From: Grammothele lineata
Taxonomy: Eukaryota; Basidiomycota; Agaricomycetes; Polyporales; Polyporaceae
Length of the DNA stretch: 64,000 nt
Assembly: GCA_002150815.3 (NCBI GenBank)
Contig: NDFF03000035.1
Span: 1-64,000 of the forward strand
Reading direction: 5' to 3'
Both the position numbers and the translations under genes were made by a program. A model generated the notes under the pieces. The model saw nothing but the letters and a program-made list of their open reading frames with translations, was not told where the DNA came from and made no database searches. Below are positions 46,728 through 58,369 of this stretch, in pieces; the first letter of the stretch is position 1; each line of letters begins with the position of its first letter.

Positions 46728-47795
46728 ATATGCGTGGTTTATACACTGCACGATACAGCCTCCGCCGGGGGAGAATTAAACGCTGTTAGACGCAAAGGTA
46801 CTGTTGCAGGAGGGTGAGTGCGGATCAATGCGCGGTGGACGGCTGCTTACGGTAGATATGTGATTTGTGATTGTGAGGATGTCTAGTAGATACCTAGGGA
46901 AAACAATCGCCATATGAGACACGGGCCCGGGGCAGCAAAACGGTGTGAATGGCAGCCTGTTGCACGTAACTTACATGCGGTAGTCTGAGGCGAGGGAGAA
47001 GAAGCTGAACAGTATGCAGGATATGTGAGGGAGAGTGAGAGAAGGAAGATCGAGCTCGCAATTTGGCAAACGGCTCGGACGAGAATGCCGGTTCTGGTTT
47101 GATAGTGCAAAAATTAGCAGAGCGATGATAGAAAGGGACAAGTACAACGGCGCAACAGGAGATATCTGTCATCGGAGCGAGACATGACATCAAAGGACGG
47201 GATTCGGGGAGGCGCAACGCGATGAGGGATCCGGACACTGACTCGGAAGAGATGGGAGAGGCGGCGTAACCGGGCAGGAAGCGCCGATACCAAACAGGAA
47301 CAAATTAGGACTCATTAGTTCGAGCCATTTCTGGCAGCTTGCTATCACTGTGCCGCTCGGATGTGGTGAAGTACTTATCCTTCATGTGTTATTATTCACG
47401 GGCTGCAACTTTCCCCACTCTCGAAGAGCCACTCTGCTTCCAATCCCCAGAACATACGCCTCCTTGAGGGGATGACGTTCCTTCTAATCGTATCACCCCG
47501 GTACCACAGATTCCCGCATGCCGGCTGGTGCGACAGCGACCGTCTGACGCTAGTAGCACTAGGTAACTTAATCCCGCTGGGGATGCTTACTTTTGTAGCT
47601 GTGTCGGGATCTCAGCTGCGCGGTTTGTACTCATGACATCAGGCTCAAACTTACCCTTACGTCTTCTCCCCAAGACACTCGAGTCGAAAGTTCTCCCCAG
47701 GATGTCGACGAGGTGCTTTAAAAAGGGGCGCTGTGAGGCATACTCATGAGCAGCTCGCTGAACTCCCATACCACCTCGCCCAAACACAGTCTCCC
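46728..47795. other. spacer between tandem P450s
   Basis: About 1.07 kb without a recognisable gene. A 114-codon minus-strand frame (46894-47238) is not supported by any motif. The downstream end is the P450-2 promoter. Confidence 0.6.
47717..47725 (+). promoter_or_regulatory. TATA-like element of P450-2
   Basis: TTTAAAAAG lies 79 bases upstream of the P450-2 ATG, in the same position as the perfect TATA box of P450-1. Confidence 0.45.
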
Positions 47796-49905
47796 ATGAA
47801 CTCCCTTTCATATACAGAGTTGCTCGTTCCGGCTTGTCTTGTCATACTAGTGCTTTATTTACAGTCGTCGGTCAAGTGGAGCCGCCGTTCTCGTGGCCTG
47901 CCTCTTCCTCCCGGTCCGAGAGGCCTTCCAATCGTCGGTAATATCTTCGACCATCCGACTCACAAGCCCTGGCTGGGATACCGTGACGTTTGTACGAAAT
48001 ATGGCGAGTCTGTTTAGACTCCATTTGCAAGTGACCGACAGCTCATTAGACGCGTTTTGTAGGCAAAATCATTCGCTTCCGAGTTCTAGGGCAGCTCATC
48101 GTTGTCCTTGGAACTCCTGCGGTAGTCACCGACTATCTGGAGAAGCGGTCCGCCAACACGTCCGATAGGAGGCAGTCCCAGGTTCTCCACCTGTGAGTAA
48201 TCCATAGTATCTGTTCTCAGCACCTAGCTTTTTAATACGAGGATAGCTCCGGTTTGGACTACAATTTTGCCACGATGCCTTACGGAGAGCGGTGGCGCCA
48301 TCACCGGCGCGCGTTTGCGCAACATCTGAATAAAGAGACAACAATAGGCTATCGACCATCCCTTCGGGCAATTACGCACATATTTCTCGACCAGATCTTG
48401 TCGAATCCAGCTGATATAAAGACGCATGTTCATTAGTAAGTTTGAGTCCAAGTATCCTGCGGCGCCCCGAGCTGAATCCCTGCAACTGGTACAGCACCTT
48501 TGGCGCCGCTATTTTGAAGGTGGTGTTCGGCCTCACTATAGCAGAGAAGAACGACAAGTACTTCGAAGCAATGCAAGCTGTCAGCAGAGCTACCGCAGAT
48601 GTGGGTCTCCTGCGAGGCAAGTTCCTGGTCGAATACTTGCCGTTCCTTCGACACGTCCCCGCATGGTGTCCTGGGGCGTCATTTCGCCTTCTGTTTGATA
48701 CGTGTCGCAAGGCACTCAAAGTTGCCGGTAGCCTTACTGTCGACCACGCAAAGGACCATTCAGTAAGGACATCTATTTGTGAGATCTAAGCTGTTACTCA
48801 CGTTAACGTATCTTAGGAACTACCTGATGTGCAGCACTCGGTACTTGGCAAGTTGCTCAAGAGAATGGACAATACGGATTCAACGCGCGAGGATGAGCAG
48901 GTTGTTATTACGAATGTGGCTGCAGCAGCATTTCAGGGTGAGTTAAATGAGCTAGTACCGTCATTGCGCTGGGTCCCTAACTATCACCATGGTTCGCTAG
49001 GTGGCAGCGACACTGTGAGCTCATGATTTGTGCTCGTAACGGGTCTGTCCGAGCCACTAACATGCCTCCAGACGTTCGTCGCCTTCAAAGCCCTCATACT
49101 CGCGCTTGCTCTAAACCCTGGAGTCCTTGCGAAGGCCCACGCCGAGCTCGATGCTGTCGTCGGACCGTCTCGCCTCCCGGACTTCGACGATCAAGCGTCG
49201 TTGGTTTACGTCCACGCGATCATTTTGGAGGCGTTGCGCTGGCACGTCGTCGGACCGTTGTCCGTCCCTCACTGTACTACAGAAGACGACGAGTTACAGG
49301 GCTTTTTCATCCCTGCGGGAACGATACTCTTACCGAACGTCTGGTATGTTGAGAGTCCCTCGCCCGCTCGCCGTGCACGATTTTTTCACATTCGTATCGA
49401 CTTAGGGCTTGCCTACACGATCCAGAACTGTACCCGGACCCCTTTGAGTTCCGTCCGGAGCGCTTCATCCGTGAGGGAAAGATAGACCCGTCCGTGAAGA
49501 GCCCTTTGGATTTCGGATTCGGATTCGGAAGAAGGTACTACCTTTGCAGCTTGCTTACCCTGGATTCTTCGCGATTCAACCATACTTACCTCCATTTACA
49601 GGGTATGTCCGGGTCGTGACTTCGCCTTCACAGCCCTCTACATCAACGCGGCCTCCCTCCTGCACGTCTTCAACATCTCTCCTCCGCTGGACGAGAATGG
49701 TAATCCGGCGGCTGTTGAGTGTGTGCAGGGTGATGGCCTGATATCGTACGCTGTTTCTTAGTCCTTGGCTCGTAGCATTGAGGCTGAGGGTTTCGTGGAT
49801 AGGCATCCAGAACGGTTTGGCTGCACGGTGACACCGCGCTCGCCTGAGGCGGCAGCCTTGATCCGCACGCATGCTGCAGAGGCTCGGGCTACAAGGGAAG
49901 CATAG
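47796..49905 (+). CDS. cytochrome P450 monooxygenase (P450-2, tandem paralogue)
   Basis: A tandem duplicate of P450-1. Ten exons (47796-48003, 48063-48192, 48247-48435, 48495-48762, 48817-48937, 49001-49014, 49072-49343, 49406-49534, 49602-49745, 49803-49905) sum to 1578 nt and 525 residues; exon lengths equal those of P450-1 except for one added codon in exon 4. The motifs are the membrane helix CLVILVLYL, hinge LPLPPGPRGLP, helix-I motif GGSDTT from the microexon, ALRW (K helix, EALR), RPERF and FGFGRRVCPGRD. Intron 1 has a GC-AG pair (GCGAGT at 48004), as in P450-1, while intron 5 uses the normal GTGAGT. The ATG aligns with that of P450-1, although an upstream in-frame start exists. All catalytic features are intact. 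The differing substrate-recognition regions suggest divergence after duplication, but the substrates are unknown. Confidence 0.92.
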
Positions 49906-50674
49906 GAATGCATGCCGTACGCATCGCAAGAAGAACGGTCGCCGGCTGGCAGGATGCTTGAAGTGCTTGAATACAACTGTGTCGTTGCGGGATGGCGGCG
50001 AGGGCGGATGAATATACAGCGAAAGGTCGCCCGCGCCTGATGTATGATTTGTGATTATGATGGCCTCGAATCGATATTCTTTCATACCAGGAGTTTCGTA
50101 GGACAGCGGTGACGATTTGCCGTTCCGGTCCCAGAAAAAATCCCTGCTGCTTCACCAGTATTACGGTTCATTATCCCGTCGGGGTCAATACGGGATGCTA
50201 CGCCCGAGGATTGCTCCGCTATGAATACAGCAGCTATTTGGGCAGAACTGAAAGCGCGGTGGCGACCGTGCTGACTTTTTCGACCTGCGTGGCGCCGTGG
50301 CCAAGTCGTCCGTGCTCCCTTTCAATGAAATCACGCGAAGGAGCGACATCGCACTCTAGTTCTCACTAGCGCGAGTCAGGCGGAGAGGACGCAGCCGGCC
50401 CAGATCTCGAAGTCCATGCGGAGACGCCACTGGAGTCGCGCTTGAGATGGACGCACGGGATCACAACGCGTAATGGAAGTGGGAGCAAAGGGAGTACTCA
50501 GTGCTACGAAGCAGCGAATGGTATATTACATAGGAATGACTTCTTCGTGAGGAGACGTCACGAGTTGTTCGAGTATCCAATCCTCCCGTGAGCCCTTTCT
50601 CAACATGTTTCCCTATCGTGCGTGTGTGCTACGAGTTCTCGTAACCGTCCGAGTCCGCCACGGCGGCAGGCTTG
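49906..50674. other. convergent spacer, no gene seen
   Basis: Lies between the 3' ends of P450-2 (plus) and P450-3 (minus). No supportable gene; frames here are antisense shadows of the flanking P450 ends. Confidence 0.6.
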
Positions 50675-52808
50675 CTACTCTGGTTGGCCAGCGCGAGCCA
50701 TCGCGGCGTGAGCACGGATAAGAGCAGCAGCCTCCGGCGAACGAGGCGTAATCGTGCAGCGGCAGTCAACCGGGTACCTGGCGGTCTCCTCAGTACAAGT
50801 GGCCGCCGGCAGCACGACTTCACGAAGGCTTACGATAAGAATCCGTCCGACTCTTCGTACCTGACCCTGACTTGTTCCCCTTTCTCATTCAGAGGGGGCG
50901 TAATATCGAAAACGTGCAGGACCGATGCAAGATCAATGAAAAGCGCTTCCAGGGCGAAATATCGTCCCGGGCAGATTCTACCAACAGGCTCATTGTCAGT
51001 GTACCTGATTGCGGGTCTCGGAGACAACAACTCACACACCTCCGTCCAAAACCGAACACGAAATTGATAGGGTTCGGGATATTGTCGTCGATCTTGCCGT
51101 TGCGAATAAATCTCTCAGGTCGGAACTCGTCAGGGTCTGGGTAAGTAGCCGGGTCGTGCATGCATGCCCTGTGGCGGACTCGCAATTAATACACACTGCT
51201 GAGGAAAGCGGCGGTGCGTGCATACCAGACGTTCGGAAGGATCACAGTACCTTTCAGAATGAACCATCCACGCAGTTCGTCGTCGTACATCGTGGCGTGT
51301 GGCATACTAAGCGGGACTCCGTTGTGCCACCGGAGCGCCTCCATGACGGTAGCGCGCACGTACACGAGCGCGTCCTCATCGTCGAAGTCGGGCATGCGAT
51401 GTGGACCTACTACCTTATCGAGCTCGTCCTGAGCGGCCTTCAAGGCGTTAGGGTGAAGAGATAGTGCCAGAAACGCGCCCAGCAGAGCCGAGTAAGTCTG
51501 TCAATAACACTCAGCCATATGAGTGATGGCAAGAGGAATCTAGGGGTACGCCCACAGTGTCTGCGCCACCTGTGCGCGTAACCATGTCTCGCTTAGCGAC
51601 TGTGTTGGATTCACGCATACTAGGAATGTAACGACTCGCCTTCAAACGCGACTCCTTCAACGTTCTTTAGGATGGGATCTTGGGGGCCCGCCATCCAACG
51701 TTCAGCCGCGTGAAGAACTCGTCCTACCATCGAGTGTTGCACTTCACGATCATCCTATCCGGCGTTGTCGTCAACAACCGAGAAGAATAGAGAAAGGACT
51801 ACTTTACCTGGTTAGCGACTGCATATTCATATGGGATGTTCACTGCCCTGGCGTTGTCTCCCTTCCATTTCAAGGATAACCTCCGAATGCGGCCCGCTCC
51901 AGGAACCCATGTCGGTACATGTCGGAGGAAGGGGAGGAATTCTACAAGATATTTCCCCTGAACCATCGCTTGCGTAAGAACGTCCATCGCAAGCTCGACC
52001 ATATCGACATATTCGTCGCCTTCTTCTTTCACGTTAATGCCGTAAATCACTTTCATAATAAGCGCAACAACTGTGCTAAGAGTAAATTCTCGTAATCAGC
52101 GTTCAGAACCGTCGTAATCGATGGTACCCGTTCGTCTTACTGTCGTAAGTGCTTCCGAAGTTTCCCGGGATCGTCGAGAAGCCTCTCAAGAAACAAGTGA
52201 GCAGAAGCTCGTTGTTGTTGGCGATATGTGGCGGCGGCGTCGTGATGGAAGTATTGCCAGAAAATGCGTCTATGCTGCCTCCAGCGCGGGCCATACGGCA
52301 AGAACCCGAAATTGAAGTCAATCCCCGAACTGCCCGCCCAAAACTAGATTAGTTTCGAAGGAAGGGATCTCAACGAGAGACACGTACAGTTCTAACATAG
52401 GTGTCTGCTTCCTGTCTGACGTGTTAAGGGACCGCTTGTTGAGGTACTCATCAATGACGTCTATGCTCCCTAGAACAAGGACAGACTGTCCAAGCGAGCT
52501 AAAATAGAGGATGTCACCTAAGCCATTGGAGAATAGCGCAGGTCCCAGGAGTCAGTGTCAGAGCAGACCGAACTAAGCACCGACTCACCATGAACCGAGG
52601 ACAGCTGATAGAACTCGCGCCACTGCTTGATGGTCGGCATATTGAAGAGGTTTCCAAGGATAGGAAGACCTTTAGGACCGGGAGGGAAGTGAAGGCCCCT
52701 TGTCCTAGAGCGCCATGTTGCTAGGTACCTTGTGTAACGTATGAATGCGAGAATGACGAAGGGGATCAACCAGATGGAGTTCAAGACGGGAAGATAGACG
52801 TTCGTCAT
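50675..52808 (-). CDS. cytochrome P450 monooxygenase (P450-3, convergent paralogue)
   Basis: A third P450 of the same group, more distant than the tandem pair. Ten exons on the minus strand (52808-52589, 52517-52388, 52329-52141, 52075-51808, 51754-51640, 51569-51556, 51497-51226, 51168-51040, 50977-50834, 50777-50675) sum to 1584 nt and 527 residues. The membrane helix is WLIPFVILAF, followed by hinge LHFPPGPKGLPILGN, helix-I motif GGADTT from the 14-nt microexon, EALR (K helix), RPERF and FGFGRRICPGRY. Intron 5 is GC-AG (donor GCGAGT, starting at 51639), while intron 1 is ordinary GTGAGT, the reverse of P450-2. The C-terminal tail TPRSPEAAALIRAHAA is shared with the other two. No inactivating change was seen. 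It ends 770 bases from P450-2, tail to tail. Substrate unknown. Confidence 0.92.
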
Positions 52809-52879
52809 ACTAGTGCCAGTGGTGGACGAAGCAAAGAGTGGGCCCACGCGTCCGCACTGCGGATACTCCGTGAAGCCGA

Positions 52880-52885
52880 GTTATA
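52880..52885 (-). promoter_or_regulatory. weak TATA-like element of P450-3
   Basis: TATAAC on the minus strand lies about 75 bases upstream of the P450-3 ATG, the same spacing as in the tandem P450s. Confidence 0.35.
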
Positions 52886-53970
52886 CATGGTGGAGGATTG
52901 TACCCGTGGTCCAGTTAGGTTTGAACTCAGGAGCAAGTTACGCTTCCATGAGTAAAATCTGGGGCCTCTCTGCACAGTGACGCCACCTACGATATATGGG
53001 TCGCCGCCGTTGGTTGTCTCTTCCAGTGTCATCGAGGCGGTCTAAGGACTAGAACCGAGCCCGGGAGACCAATAAACTAATGATCCACGGTACGAAAAGA
53101 GTGCATCACTATATAATCCTGTTCAATGGTACAAGGGGCCACAGCTCAAATAACGCGAGGACATACCCAACGAGTATTACTGAAGCTTGGAGACCCGACT
53201 TTCAAAAACCCTCGCCACACGCACACGGCGGCTGATGTTAGGAACGGCGCGCGGCGGTCCGCAACGCCTGAGCGGTGCCCATGAGGCTGCGAAGCCGTGG
53301 TGTCTGGACCACGTTAAGTACGCGACGATGCTCGAAATGCCACGTAAGTTATAGTTGTGGGGAATTGCACGGCCTAGCTGACGTGAGAGGCGGCGGAAGT
53401 GAATGGTGTTTGGGTTCAGTGCGTGACGAACTCAGGGCTCAGCGCTCAAGCCTCAGAGGCTGAGCTCGGCTGAGCTTCTGAGGATCAGATCGGCATATCA
53501 TGATAGGCGCTCGATATGATGAGTACGGCTGCGCGTAGGGGGACTCCGTGACTCAGTTCCCTCCTTCGCGGCATAGCCATGAATAAGAACAGTAGACTCG
53601 AGCGAACGAGGTTTATTCGTGAAACAACAGTCGAGGAGGTATCTACATCTCCTCAGTATAAGTGACCAACACCCCACAGCTTATGCGGGGCTGCCGACCA
53701 GCTCCTGGCGAGTAGTCGCGCTGGGACAGGCCGCAGTGCGAACCGCAGGTCTCGGCGCCGTACCTATGCCCCACGAGACCTTGGGACTCGGAGATGTAGC
53801 GGCGGGTACCTGAAGGTCCGTCGCCACTCCATGTATTCACGTCGAAGGTCGGAGACTAACTGCGTCAGTTTTACACAATTTAAAGCGGAACCCTGCCAGT
53901 GCGGACCGTTATCAACACATTGTGTGCCCTCGTATTCTCCCGCAGCCGAGGAGCATCGAATCAAAGAACA

Positions 53971-54828
53971 GTAGCAGGGAGCGGCGGCGGCGCCGTGCGC
54001 GTCGAACTTGGCACGACCGCCGCCCCAAATCTACACAAATGATACCCTGCAGACTAGTCTCAGCACTTGTTGCAGCACTGCCGATCCAAACCCGGAACTT
54101 GAAGGGTACTCAGCTTCTGAACGAGGTGTCAGGCGGGCTCCCCGTATTCCGCCGCTCCGGTTCTACACAAACGACACGCTGCAGACCAGTCTCAGCATAG
54201 AGTGCAATGCTGCCGATCCAAACCCGGAACTTGAAAGGGTACTCAGCTTCTAAACCAGGCGTCCCGCAGGCTCACCCCTATTCTACCGTCACCGAAGTAG
54301 CAAGGAGCGGCGACTGCGCGTACGTTGAAGGCACCCATAGCCACCACTCCTATTCTACACAAACGGCCCCCGCAGCCTATTCTCAGTACGCTGTACTGCT
54401 GATCAAGACTCAAAACACGAAAGGCTACTCAGCTTCTAAGCGATGTGTCAAGCGTGCACCCTACGAGTGGCTGACTGGGAGGCATCGTGTTGAAGGGGTA
54501 GCAAGGAGCGGCAGCCGTGCGTGCGTTGTCGGCACGACCGCCGCCCCGGTTTTAACAGACGCTACGACGCAGACTAGTCTCAGCACTCGTTGCAGCGCTG
54601 CCGATCCAGGCCCGGAACTTGAAGGGGTACTCAGCTTCTAAGCAAGGCGTCCGCGGGCTCCCCGCGAGCGGTTGATACGAAGAAGTAGCAAGGAGCGGCA
54701 GCCGTGCGTGCGTTGTCGGCACGACCGCCGCCCCGGTTTTAACAGACGCTACGACGCAGACCAGCCTCAGCACGTGTTGCAGCGCTGCCGATTCGGGCCC
54801 GGGACTTGAAGGGGTACTCAGCTTCTAA
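53971..54828. repeat. tandem repeat tract, five diverged units
   Basis: Units begin with GTAGCAAGGAGCGGC (53971, 54297, 54498, 54685) and end with ACTCAGCTTCTAA (or a variant) near 54120, 54253, 54439, 54641 and 54828. Each contains a shared core (CAGACYAGTCTCAGCA, then GCTGCCGATCC, then GGAACTTGAAGG). One unit (about 54140-54253) lacks its head. The two units nearest the TATA box are almost identical (187-base period). The others are progressively diverged, so expansion seems to have proceeded at the TATA end. Confidence 0.85.
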
Positions 54829-54950
54829 AGAAACGAGGACGAGGACGAGTCGAAGAGAAGAAGAGTTAGAGTGGAAGAAAGGCTGCTTGGGGATGAGGAA
54901 GAGGAGAAGGTGGTGGTCGGAGATGAGGAATAGTTGGCGGGAGGGACGGT

Positions 54951-54958
54951 CTTTTATA
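54951..54958 (-). promoter_or_regulatory. minus-strand TATA box facing the repeat tract
   Basis: TATAAAAG on the minus strand, followed in the direction of transcription by a CT-rich leader of about 120 bases and then the repeat units. No ATG occurs on that strand for over 450 bases downstream. Confidence 0.5.
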
Positions 54959-55756
54959 CCTCTCGAGGAGGGCGGCGGGCAGGCGGTTTGTTTTGGGAAT
55001 CGGTGGCTTACGGTGGCTAACAGGAAGGCTAACAGCTGCAAACACCCGCCGCGCCCGCCGCTGCTCTTCGGTTCCTGCCGTGCCGGCTGCAAGCCGCTCT
55101 TTGGCGTCGTCTCGTCGTCTCTGTACGACTGGAGGTGTAGACTCGAGTGCGAAATGCGCGTTCGCTGCGCCGTGGACAAGTTCGGAAACCTATGAATCCT
55201 GTGCGTCTGGCATAGGAAGTACAACGAACGGTTTGACGGCCGGAGATGTCCTGTCTGCAAGCCTCCGCGGAGTCGATGGGCAAACATCTCGCTTTCCCAT
55301 GTGATTATTCATGTGAAGGGTGTCGACACTTCAGAGTAGTGGCTGACAGTCGGCCGTCAGGCCGTCTCTTCACGCCTCGGGCTGTCCGGCGTTGCGGTCT
55401 AGATGACGTAGGGACACTCGAACATGGATTGCGTGCTCACCGGTCGAGTTGGGGCTAGAACTATCGACGGCCTATACACGCTCGCCGTTGTTCGGTAGCA
55501 GCGACGCATCCGACTACGCAGAAGATGGCGTCCTGTGTGCTGGGGGCTTGGGGGCAGGGTAAACAATGGGGCCAACGAAGGATATCGATCGCGCTCTAGG
55601 AGATACGCATGCATTGAGATGTGCGGGCACTCAGGCGTGCTCACCTGAGAGTCAGCCGTAGCGTCGACCGGCCGGCCGAGACGAGGATTGAATGAAGATC
55701 AAGAAGCAAGATATCTGAGATGCCAAGAGAGCAATATATACACGGTGCACCTATCA

Positions 55757-56657
55757 TTATGTACGCAGCCACGCCGTCTTCGCCAGCTTTTTCTGCCGCT
55801 TCTGCTCCTTGAACCGTTCCTGCACCGCGGTCAGCACACCGCACCTTCACATCCAACCAAGTGCCGACCGCCGGCGACCGCACAGCAGAGAGAGAGAGAA
55901 AGACACTCACCAAATCCTTCTTAGTCGGCCGCTTGCGCTTCTTGCCCTCCGCCTCCTCCTGCGCCTCCTCAAGCTTGCGCGCCTCGACGTCCCTCTCCCA
56001 CGCGTTCACGTCAAAGTAGAACTCGCTCATCCGCTTCGCGCGCTCGTACTCGGACAGGTGCGTCGGGTCGCGGCCGTCCGGGCGGGTGAACGCGCCCGTG
56101 CGCGCGTTGAACTTGGCCGTGTACGTGAACGCGGCCGGGCTCGGGCCTAGCGAGGCCGCGAGCCCCGGGTCGAGGTGTGCGAGCGCGGGGTCGATCCCCT
56201 GTGCGGCTGCGGCGGCGTAGACGTCGTAGGCTGCTGACGAGGTCGATGTGGACGCATCAGCTGGTGTGGGGCCGGTGGACGAGGAGGGCTCTGCGGAGCT
56301 CTCCGACGGGCCTGCCTCGGCGTGGAGGGGGTTTGTCCATGTCGTTTCGTGCGTTAATGAGTTGTAGAAGTAGTAGGCGCTGTGGTCGGGGGACCAGACC
56401 GCCTGCCAAGCACCTTGGGACGGGGCAGGCGGAGACGCAGACGTAGAAGATTCAGCAGCAGGCGTGCTCGTGGAAGCGGAGGGCTCGGCTGTGGCAGGTG
56501 AGGGGACTTCGGAGGCAGAGCGAGAGTGGTCGGGTGTATGCGCAGCGGCCGAGCCTTCTCGAGGCAGCTCGGGTTCAGCGTCGTCGCGTCTGGGCGAGCG
56601 TGCGCCGTCGTCGGAAGGGGTTTCTGCGCCGGGTGCGGGCGACGGGGAGCGAGACAT
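55757..56657 (-). CDS. WW-domain protein
   Basis: Two exons (56657-55911, 55819-55757) sum to 810 nt and 269 residues. The first 95 residues are Ser/Pro/Glu/Ala-rich and probably disordered. A single WW domain follows, WQAVWSPDHSAYYFYNSLTH then ETTWTNPL, with both signature tryptophans, the central Tyr-Tyr-Phe-Tyr and the final proline, so it should bind proline-rich ligands. After it comes an Ala-rich segment and a conserved fungal region (FNARTGAFTRPDGRDPTHLS, then AKRMSEFYFDVNAWE). The end is a basic helix (KKRKRPTKKDLERFKEQKRQ, ending KLAKTAWLRT) that could be a nuclear localisation signal. A longer in-frame upstream start exists, but MSRSPSP is the first ATG giving a natural N-terminus. 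A role in splicing or transcription is a guess from the domain and basic tail. It is divergent from the USP gene. Confidence 0.85.
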
Positions 56658-57121
56658 GTCTGGGACTTGAAGCAATGGACTTGTGAGCGCTGGAGGAGGA
56701 GGCGGTCGAGGGCAAAGGGTGTTCAGACTCCGACGCGTTCGCGAGGCCCGGAACGCGGGCAAAAGGCGGGGCGCTCTGGCAGTCGATGCCGTTCGCAACT
56801 GCACGCGGCCCCGGCTTCTCTACCTTTCCTCTCGACAACTCTCTTCATCTTCAACACGCTTCCCTATACGCCAGCTGCCGTTAACTTGGCCTTCCGACCC
56901 ATCCCAGCTCTTGCCTCGTAATTCAGCAGCCCGCCACCAAGTCACTCAGACGATCGGCGCCAGAGCACGCAGTTACGGAACAACAAAGGCTGATTAAGGT
57001 GCGTGCGTCTGCACTCGTAAGGTCCTCTCTCTGCTGAACCCGACCGTCTTGTCGCTAGCCCCAGTCCGCTCGGCGCACCATCCACTCACCCGCGCCCCAT
57101 TAGCCCGATCGAGCGTGCGCC
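56658..57121. promoter_or_regulatory. divergent promoter between WW-domain and USP genes
   Basis: The two ATGs are 464 bases apart and point away from each other. No TATA box is visible on either side; the sequence is C/T-rich toward the USP gene. The two genes may share regulatory sites. Confidence 0.45.
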
Positions 57122-58369
57122 ATGTCCAGCTCCATCGCTTCCCCGGACCGTCCGCACTATATCCCCCTTCCCCCGCCCCTCCGTTCCGCCCTCAAGCACT
57201 CCTCCTCCCGCCCGACCACGCCCAACGCCCAGGGCCCTTCTTCGTCCTCGTCCCCGCTCCTCTCGCCCCCCGTCCCCGCTCTCCCGCTCTCGCCCGCCTC
57301 CGTCCAGCTCTCGTCCCCGAGCATGACCCAGACCAACTCCCCCTACTCCTCAGCGAACCCGTCCCGCTCCGCGGTCACCATCGGCTCCCAAAGCTCGTCC
57401 CCGACCCCGCTCCCGCTCATCGCCGCGCATAGGTACACGCCCAAAGTCTCCTTCGACACGCTCGAGAACCCGCAGGCGAGCATGTTCTCGTACACCCTGC
57501 ACGTGCAGAGCGAGGGCTACCTGAGGACGCGGAGCACGCGGGTCTTCCTGTGCGCGTCGAGCCCGGACGAGAGCGGGAAGCAGGCGCTCGAGTGGTGTCT
57601 CGAGAGCCTCGTCCAGGACGGCGACGAGCTCGTCGTGTTCCGCGGGATAGATCCGGATGACTTCGGTACGTCCCCCCCGCCTGTGCGCACGCGACCTCCT
57701 TCCCCGCTCACCCATCCCTTCCCCTCCTCACTTGTATGCCACAGCGGACAAGGACCACGACCAATACCGGGACGACGGGCGCGACCTGATGCGCCTCATC
57801 CAGGAGAAGTGCGTCGAGTACGACGCCGAGCGCAAGCTCTCCATCATCGTCGAGTCCATCGCCGGCAAGATCACGCAGACGATCGACCGCCTCATCGCGC
57901 TCTACCGCCCCGACTCTGTCGTCGTCGGCACCCGCGGCCAGCGCAGCGTCATGCAGGCCTGGGCTGGGGCGTTCGGCGCCCCTGGGGTGGGTAGCGTCTC
58001 GAAGTGAGTCCTCACTCCCGGATGAGCCGGCGGTGTTCCGCACTTTCCGAAGACGACGGCGCTCATCGGCCGCGCGCGAACTTTCTTCTACTACTAGGTA
58101 TTGCCTCAGCCACTCGCCTGTGCCCGTGATCGTCGTCCGCCCGGAGAGCAAGGTCCGGAAGACGATGGCGAAGCGGAGAGCGGACCCGAAGCGCGGGAAA
58201 CACTTTGACGAGTGCGTCCTCTCTTCCCTCCCTCCTTAGTCCCTCTTCCCTCGATCTCAACTGTCGTTTTCCTGCTAACTCGACGCCTACCCCTCACCAC
58301 AGCGCGAAATCGCCGAAACCGAGCAACGGCAGCCTCTCCGTGCCCATGTTCTCCGCCCTCACGCGATAA
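57122..58369 (+). CDS. universal stress protein (Usp domain) with Ser/Pro-rich N-terminus
   Basis: Four exons (57122-57665, 57745-58003, 58098-58211, 58303-58369) sum to 984 nt and 327 residues. Residues 1-110 are Ser/Pro-rich and likely disordered. A Usp alpha/beta domain follows, from RTRSTRVFLCASSPDESGKQ with the first strand and the adenine-binding segment, through DELVVFRGID, to the nucleotide-binding loop. That loop reads GTRGQRS and, after an insertion, GSVSKYCLSHSPVPVIVVRP, matching the G-x2-G-x9-G-S/T pattern of ATP-binding USPs apart from the longer loop. The tail is basic (KVRKTMAKRRADPKRGK). The function is probably stress-related nucleotide binding, as for other fungal USPs; no partner is visible. 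The start is the first ATG, 464 bases from the divergent WW-domain gene. Confidence 0.88.

Larger units (their letters stand above)
52809..55756. other. 3-kb spacer with a tandem-repeat tract
   Basis: Upstream of P450-3 and downstream of the WW-domain gene. The first part (52809-53960) has no recognisable gene. The middle part (53971-54828) is the repeat tract, fronted by a TATA box on the minus strand. The last part (54960-55756) has no supportable gene; the 182-codon minus-strand frame at 54739-55287 crosses the TATA element and is not believed. Confidence 0.55.

Noticed and set aside
52805..53032. 75-codon minus-strand frame just upstream of P450-3
   Set aside because: It includes the TATA-like element and leader of P450-3 and shows no conserved content.
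54739..55287. 182-codon minus-strand frame over the repeat tract
   Set aside because: It crosses a TATA box, changes composition abruptly, and its last part merely translates one repeat unit. A non-coding interpretation fits better.
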